From: an uncultured bacterium
GTDB lineage: Bacteria > Cyanobacteriota > Vampirovibrionia > Gastranaerophilales > Gastranaerophilaceae
Direction of reading: 5' to 3'
NCBI GenBank assembly: GCA_900551965.1
Contig: URYF01000034.1
Span: 1 to 15,453 of the forward strand
DNA: 15,453 nt
The notes below the pieces were generated by a model that worked only from the letters and a program-made list of their open reading frames with translations, was not told the origin of the DNA and ran no database searches. The translations under genes were made by a program, and so were the position numbers. This document shows, piece by piece, positions 13,401 to 15,453 of the stretch; position 1 is the stretch's first letter; every line of letters starts with the position of its first letter.

Positions 13401-14399
13401 TGAAATTGCAAGATCATAATCCCCTTTTAGCATATTATTTAAACCAATATAATAAAAATACATATAACAATTAGGATTATATTTTAACGCCTTGTTAAAA
13501 TACTCAACAGACTTATCTGCAACTTCTGTTGAAAAAGTTTTCTCTGCTTGGTTGTAATAAATCTGTCCCAAACTTGCAAAAGATTCAAAATCATACGGAT
13601 TATATTTTAAAGCATTATTAAAGGCAGTAATTGCATTTTGGCTCTGTTCCAGCCCAACCATGGCAACCCCTGTTAAATAATGCCCTAAATAATATTTTGG
13701 ATAATTTGAAGTTATATACTGGGTTTTATATACAGCCTCATGAAAATTGCCGTTTTCTATATCTCCGATTGCACCATAGATATATGAATCTACACCCTGC
13801 GGATTAAAAACTTTACCATATTTTTGCGGGCAATTAATCTTTGCGATATCTTCTTTTTTCGGTTGAGGAAGATAAATATGCGAATTATATTCAACCGCTT
13901 TTTGATATGATACCTCATAAGCAGGATTATTCAATGCTTTTTGCGAATACATCAAACCTGCGTATAAATTACCAAGCTCCGGATTTTGGTATTGCTCAGA
14001 TTTGTCAGCCCCGAGAACAACCGCACCCAAAACTTTTGTACCTGTTATAAATTTATCATCATCAGCTTTTAAATTAACCGCAGTCTGATAATCCCTCTGG
14101 GCAAGTTTATATTGACGCAATGCATAAAAAGCCTCCCCTCTTAGTTTATACGCTTCATATTTTTTAGGTTTTGAATTGATATAGGCTGTTAACAGCACAA
14201 TAGCAGATTGGTAATCCTTTTTTGCTATAGCTTCAGATGCTCTTTCTAAAGTATCCTTATTTGCTTTAATACTTTCTTCTTCAGCTTCAACCGCCGCCTG
14301 CTGATTTTCTGCAGCCCCCTGAGCGTTAACCTCAGCTGATATATTATAAGCACTTAATGCCATAAGCATAATTAATAAACAAATTTTATTACTCTTCAT
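10422..14399 (-). CDS. Large exported TPR protein with repeat-bearing disordered tail
   Basis: A 1325-residue protein of unknown function. A signal peptide occupies about residues 1-22 (ending NISA). Residues about 50-445 hold tetratricopeptide repeats, clearest in 239-340 where ...ALKYNP units recur at about 34-residue spacing; a small globular part ends near 515. Residues about 520-1325 are strongly acidic, rich in E, K, V, S, P and A, and look disordered. Within this tail are three LK(D/E)FLN(D/K) motifs (1017, 1041, 1067), four basic-aromatic motifs centred on W1124, W1196, W1275 and W1295, and a short VEK repeat at 749-758. TPRs bind peptides; the tail may tether or recruit partners in the periplasm or at the envelope. 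I prefer ATG at 14399 (GGGGTGGA just upstream) over GTG at 14405. No homologue by name is known to me. Confidence 0.9.
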   Translation of the reverse strand: MKSNKICLLIMLMALSAYNISAEVNAQGAAENQQAAVEAEEESIKANKDTLERASEAIAKKDYQSAIVLLTAYINSKPKKYEAYKLRGEAFYALRQYKLAQRDYQTAVNLKADDDKFITGTKVLGAVVLGADKSEQYQNPELGNLYAGLMYSQKALNNPAYEVSYQKAVEYNSHIYLPQPKKEDIAKINCPQKYGKVFNPQGVDSYIYGAIGDIENGNFHEAVYKTQYITSNYPKYYLGHYLTGVAMVGLEQSQNAITAFNNALKYNPYDFESFASLGQIYYNQAEKTFSTEVADKSVEYFNKALKYNPNCYMYFYYIGLNNMLKGDYDLAISNFNTAIKYKSNDYNSQYYKLIAQYIKGDYNSVVEGATRLLYRHVSNYNSVLYLRALAYNKLGNTNAAIADLEKVHANMNDIYNADIKNLSKKEKTLEPYLYYLQAEILRKNGFGTKVDLAKAFKNPIIAELDKGKGFENSQLRLSASDVENQYDYIRTAFADLGVSFEYLNPDYKFIALKSQAKTDMVEVVPAESADGIEKAQESVNIEDSSVAEALAQEHTTVESIEKEQMPAGLKLSTDPMDTLSSEDKTSIAQILASQSLNAVQNKTSEIKVEDVVKDIEPAEEAVSKAETVESTEKVETVLSDESSAEEHVKAETPEIIARAPVQTEEKPDLDESRSAKIKSESEPESEIVVFDPDTIIFTAPVQKESETFDIKYDEPILEDKIVPEVGQKIEETATEIEQVAEEEAKTAVVEKVEKVEKVQPLEVIAEETLAEKKSDEVSEIKVETPVKSIEVVQKAAEDESSKIAVQPEKVVKPVKAGSKPEQKIVEKHANVDLTEFNVPAKITPEIKEEDDVVILEPNSFIKQAEQVLASDSYSLKNPNKLTDDFSRLKQESESVEIDESQNESTPVTAAEFQTRISEPSMIEVKEINTPELNEEIQAVEESKPSEISENTEISEVEIEDNTIIEDGKLTKSENAEQAFEPDISPAVLEALAADSAKAKKEKAKKEKRVKVKKEKELKDFLNKDETVTAEKPAKIKKETSLKDFLNDSADIPAVKNETSKEVEESGLKEFLNDSEPIAKDIQDNQKSKDVKDVEEIESIEEIQEVQDIENIQSEPEKIKKERNWRFWRRNKMAKVEKIDDIEAVEAVEVAVPVDGVKEPVQEDVLQVETETAEQPVSLTETESTVEPEQKPKKSFWSIFKRNKKAKVETVDESEISLPAEPIESNDEVSAEKTEEISENLPVIRQDRPEFSEEELQTFEKEVNDSVKPEKKKFNWFRRKKDVKTEKSKPKRKFSWKEFFSKESGDNSEVYVKTPSEKKVIKEIKK
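10490..11042 (-). repeat. Four basic-aromatic motif copies in the TPR protein tail
   Basis: Copies around W1124 (RNWRFWRRNKMAKVEK), W1196 (KKSFWSIFKRNKKAKVE), W1275 (KKKFNWFRRKKDVKTEK) and W1295 (KRKFSWKEFFSKES). The shared form is Lys/Arg, aromatic, x, Trp or Phe, x, aromatic, then a basic run; the first two also share RNK-x-AKVE. They are positively charged, aromatic islands in an otherwise acidic tail and are separated by about 20 to 80 residues. Confidence 0.75.
11178..11351 (-). repeat. Three LK(D/E)FLN motif copies in the TPR protein tail
   Basis: Coding copies at 11328-11351 (LKDFLNKD), 11256-11279 (LKDFLNDS) and 11178-11201 (LKEFLNDS), spaced 24 and 26 residues apart. They are amphipathic islands in a charged region, the form of a repeated short binding motif. 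The codons differ among the copies, so selection on the peptide is more likely than recent DNA duplication. Confidence 0.75.
12126..12155. repeat. 9-bp microsatellite (AACTTTTTC x 3.3)
   Basis: Three complete AACTTTTTC units and a partial fourth, encoding V-E-K triplets (residues 749-758) in the TPR protein tail. Gain or loss of a unit keeps the reading frame, so the tail length may vary between strains. Confidence 0.7.
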
Positions 14400-14416
14400 T
14401 TCCACCCCGTATAAAC

Positions 14417-14437
14417 TAATATCTTAGAGATATTATA
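14417..14437. promoter_or_regulatory. TPR-gene -10 box overlapped by a 19-bp inverted repeat
   Basis: Minus-strand TATAAT at 14437-14432 precedes the ATG at 14399 with a leader of about 26 nt. The perfect inverted repeat TAATATCT-TAG-AGATATTA (14417-14435) overlaps this box and the predicted start near 14425, the position of a repressor operator; AT-rich arms make a stable RNA hairpin less likely. No good -35 is seen. Confidence 0.5.
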
Positions 14438-14501
14438 CTATAGAAATTCAAATTGTTGAAGATACTGACAGTAATAAATGTATTTTTGCTAAAATTTTGT
14501 G

Positions 14502-14507
14502 TATAAT
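14502..14507 (+). promoter_or_regulatory. -10 box of tag, predicted leaderless
   Basis: A perfect TATAAT whose end is 6 nt before the ATG at 14514, placing transcription start on the start codon. No Shine-Dalgarno sequence and no clear -35 are present. Confidence 0.6.
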
Positions 14508-14513
14508 AAAACC

Positions 14514-15056
14514 ATGAAAAGATGTTCCTGGGTAGATGAAAAATCAGAAATTTATATAAAATACCACGATGAAGAATGGGGTGTTCCCAAATATGATGAT
14601 CATGATTTATTTGAATTACTAATCTTAGAATCGTTTCAAGCCGGACTATCATGGATTACCGTATTAAAAAAACGCGAAGCATTTCGCTCAGCTTTTGATA
14701 ATTTTGACATAGACAAAATTATTAAATATGATGAAAATAAAATTTCTGAATTACTAAATAATCCAGGAATTATAAGATGCAAAAATAAGATTACTTCAAC
14801 CATTAGTAATGCAAAAATTTTTAAAAATATACAGAAAGAATACGGCAGTTTTTCAAATTACATCTGGGGATTTTCTGATAACAAAATTATAAAAAATACT
14901 ACCGGAGAAGTGCATGTATCAACCGAGCTTTCTGACAAAATTTCAAAAGACTTGAAAAAGCGCGGAATGAAATATGTCGGAACTGTAATTATATATTCTT
15001 TTCTGCAAGCTGCCGGCATAGTTGATGATCACGATAAAGATTGCTTCAAGTATTAA
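14514..15056 (+). CDS. tag: DNA-3-methyladenine glycosylase I
   Basis: A 180-residue cytoplasmic base-excision repair enzyme that removes 3-methyladenine from alkylated DNA. The N-terminus MKRCSWV...YIKYHDEEWGVP is the family signature. The zinc ligands known from E. coli Tag are matched by C4, H18, H173 and C177; the base-recognition region LFELLILESFQAGLSW holds E39 and W47, and Y17 precedes the histidine ligand. Length equals the family norm, so it appears complete. The ATG at 14514 fits the family start; an in-frame GTG at 14499 lies upstream of the predicted transcription start and would add residues not found in the family. It is divergent from the large TPR gene; no functional link is evident. 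Confidence 0.97.
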   Translation: MKRCSWVDEKSEIYIKYHDEEWGVPKYDDHDLFELLILESFQAGLSWITVLKKREAFRSAFDNFDIDKIIKYDENKISELLNNPGIIRCKNKITSTISNAKIFKNIQKEYGSFSNYIWGFSDNKIIKNTTGEVHVSTELSDKISKDLKKRGMKYVGTVIIYSFLQAAGIVDDHDKDCFKY

Positions 15057-15073
15057 AATTAATTATAAAAATT

Positions 15074-15118
15074 TTGTAAAGTTTTACAATTTAATAACAA
15101 AATTATTTTTCTTTTGTT
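15074..15118 (+). terminator. Possible weak terminator region after tag
   Basis: Two AT-rich inverted repeats follow the tag stop: TTGTAAA/TTTACAA (15074-15089) and AACAAAA/TTTTGTT (15096-15118), the second followed by TTATAAT. Both stems are weak and neither has a proper T-tract, so termination here is only a possibility. Confidence 0.3.
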
Positions 15119-15119
15119 T

Positions 15120-15125
15120 TATAAT
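15120..15125 (+). promoter_or_regulatory. Candidate -10 box for the right-edge gene
   Basis: TATAAT at 15120-15125 would give a leader of about 50 nt before the ATG at 15182. No clear -35 is present, so this is tentative. Confidence 0.4.
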
Positions 15126-15181
15126 AATTGTTGTTGATTATTCACATTAGCATTTATTAAAATAAGATTCGGCGGAAAATA

Positions 15182-15453
15182 ATGTCAATAAGTAGTGGAA
15201 TTAAAAAAGCATGCGAATCCTTGGGGAAAAATAATAATCCCGCATACGTAGTAGTCGCAATTGCTACTGCAAAAGGGATATTTAGACCATTATTCACAAT
15301 GATGGACAAAAAAGAGTCCCAGGAAACAAAAAAATATACAGCACTAAGAGAAGGTTTAACAGAAGTTATAGCGATTCCTACATATATAGCCTGCGGAGCT
15401 TTGGCGGGAAAAGGTGCTGCATTAATAAAAGATCCGGCAAAAGCAAAAATGGC
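15182..15453 (+). CDS. Small hydrophobic protein, 3' end cut by window
   Basis: An open frame of 90 complete codons with no stop before the window end, starting MSISSGIKKACESLGKN. GGCGGA lies 5 nt before the ATG. Two hydrophobic, Gly/Ala-rich segments are visible: about residues 22-38 (YVVVAIATAKGIFRPLF) and 65-82 (VIAIPTYIACGALAGKGA), separated by a charged MMDKKESQETKK stretch. There is no signal peptide. The sequence resembles small proteins I associate with gut Melainabacteria genomes, with no known function; this is memory, not a search. Reading frame, ribosome-binding site and composition support coding. Confidence 0.75.
   Translation, partial: MSISSGIKKACESLGKNNNPAYVVVAIATAKGIFRPLFTMMDKKESQETKKYTALREGLTEVIAIPTYIACGALAGKGAALIKDPAKAKM

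Noticed and set aside
13841..14050. 69-residue plus-strand open frame
   Set aside because: Antisense to the TPR domain of the minus-strand gene, with no supporting signals.
14416..14652. 78-residue minus-strand open frame
   Set aside because: Antisense to the start of tag and its promoter; tag has clear family motifs.
1..15453. CRISPR arrays, insertion-sequence transposases, phage genes, toxin-antitoxin or restriction genes
   Set aside because: Looked for and not seen: no regularly spaced repeats with unique spacers and no recognisable transposase, integrase or defence-gene motifs in any frame.

Overview
The window is a compact, AT-rich chromosomal segment of a bacterium with a two-membrane envelope: it encodes a complete periplasm-spanning RND efflux pump including a TolC-type outer-membrane channel. 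The combination of low GC, a Gram-negative pump, a GtrA protein, a ferredoxin-nitroreductase fusion, and a right-edge protein that resembles small proteins I associate with gut Melainabacteria/Vampirovibrionia (Gastranaerophilales) makes that lineage my best guess. This is inference from memory of the families; there is no rRNA or other marker here to prove it.

Left part (1-1200): the edge carries a dispersed-repeat-like sequence (1-34), then a minus-strand DUF6994-like protein (67-801), a 75-bp imperfect inverted-repeat element (867-941), and a complete minus-strand tRNA-Ser(UGA) gene with its own TTGACA/TACAAT promoter and a GAAA-tetraloop intrinsic terminator. Middle-left (1200-3646): a plus-strand two-gene operon (DUF4234 membrane protein, then ferredoxin-nitroreductase fusion) runs tail-to-tail, 1 nt apart, into a minus-strand orphan GtrA membrane protein; upstream of GtrA is an unrecognised 192-residue protein.

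Centre (3716-10368): a three-gene minus-strand operon encodes membrane-fusion protein, RND inner-membrane transporter and outer-membrane channel, tightly coupled (TAATG overlap, then a 3-nt gap). A divergent MarR-family gene shares the promoter region; a 20-bp inverted repeat lies on the pump start site and a 10-bp perfect palindrome lies on the marR -10, so a MarR switch controlling both is likely. The marR gene and the next gene converge on a 10-bp-stem bidirectional terminator.

Right part (10422-15453): a very large exported TPR protein (1325 residues) has an about 800-residue acidic, apparently disordered tail bearing two families of repeated short motifs, the most unusual object in the window. 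Divergent from it is tag (3-methyladenine DNA glycosylase I), followed by the start of a small hydrophobic protein cut by the window edge.

A window-wide regulatory pattern: three genes (1215, 3019 on the minus strand, 14514) have a -10 box ending exactly 6 nt before the ATG with no Shine-Dalgarno sequence, predicting leaderless mRNAs, while their neighbours use ordinary leaders with GGAG/AAGG sites.
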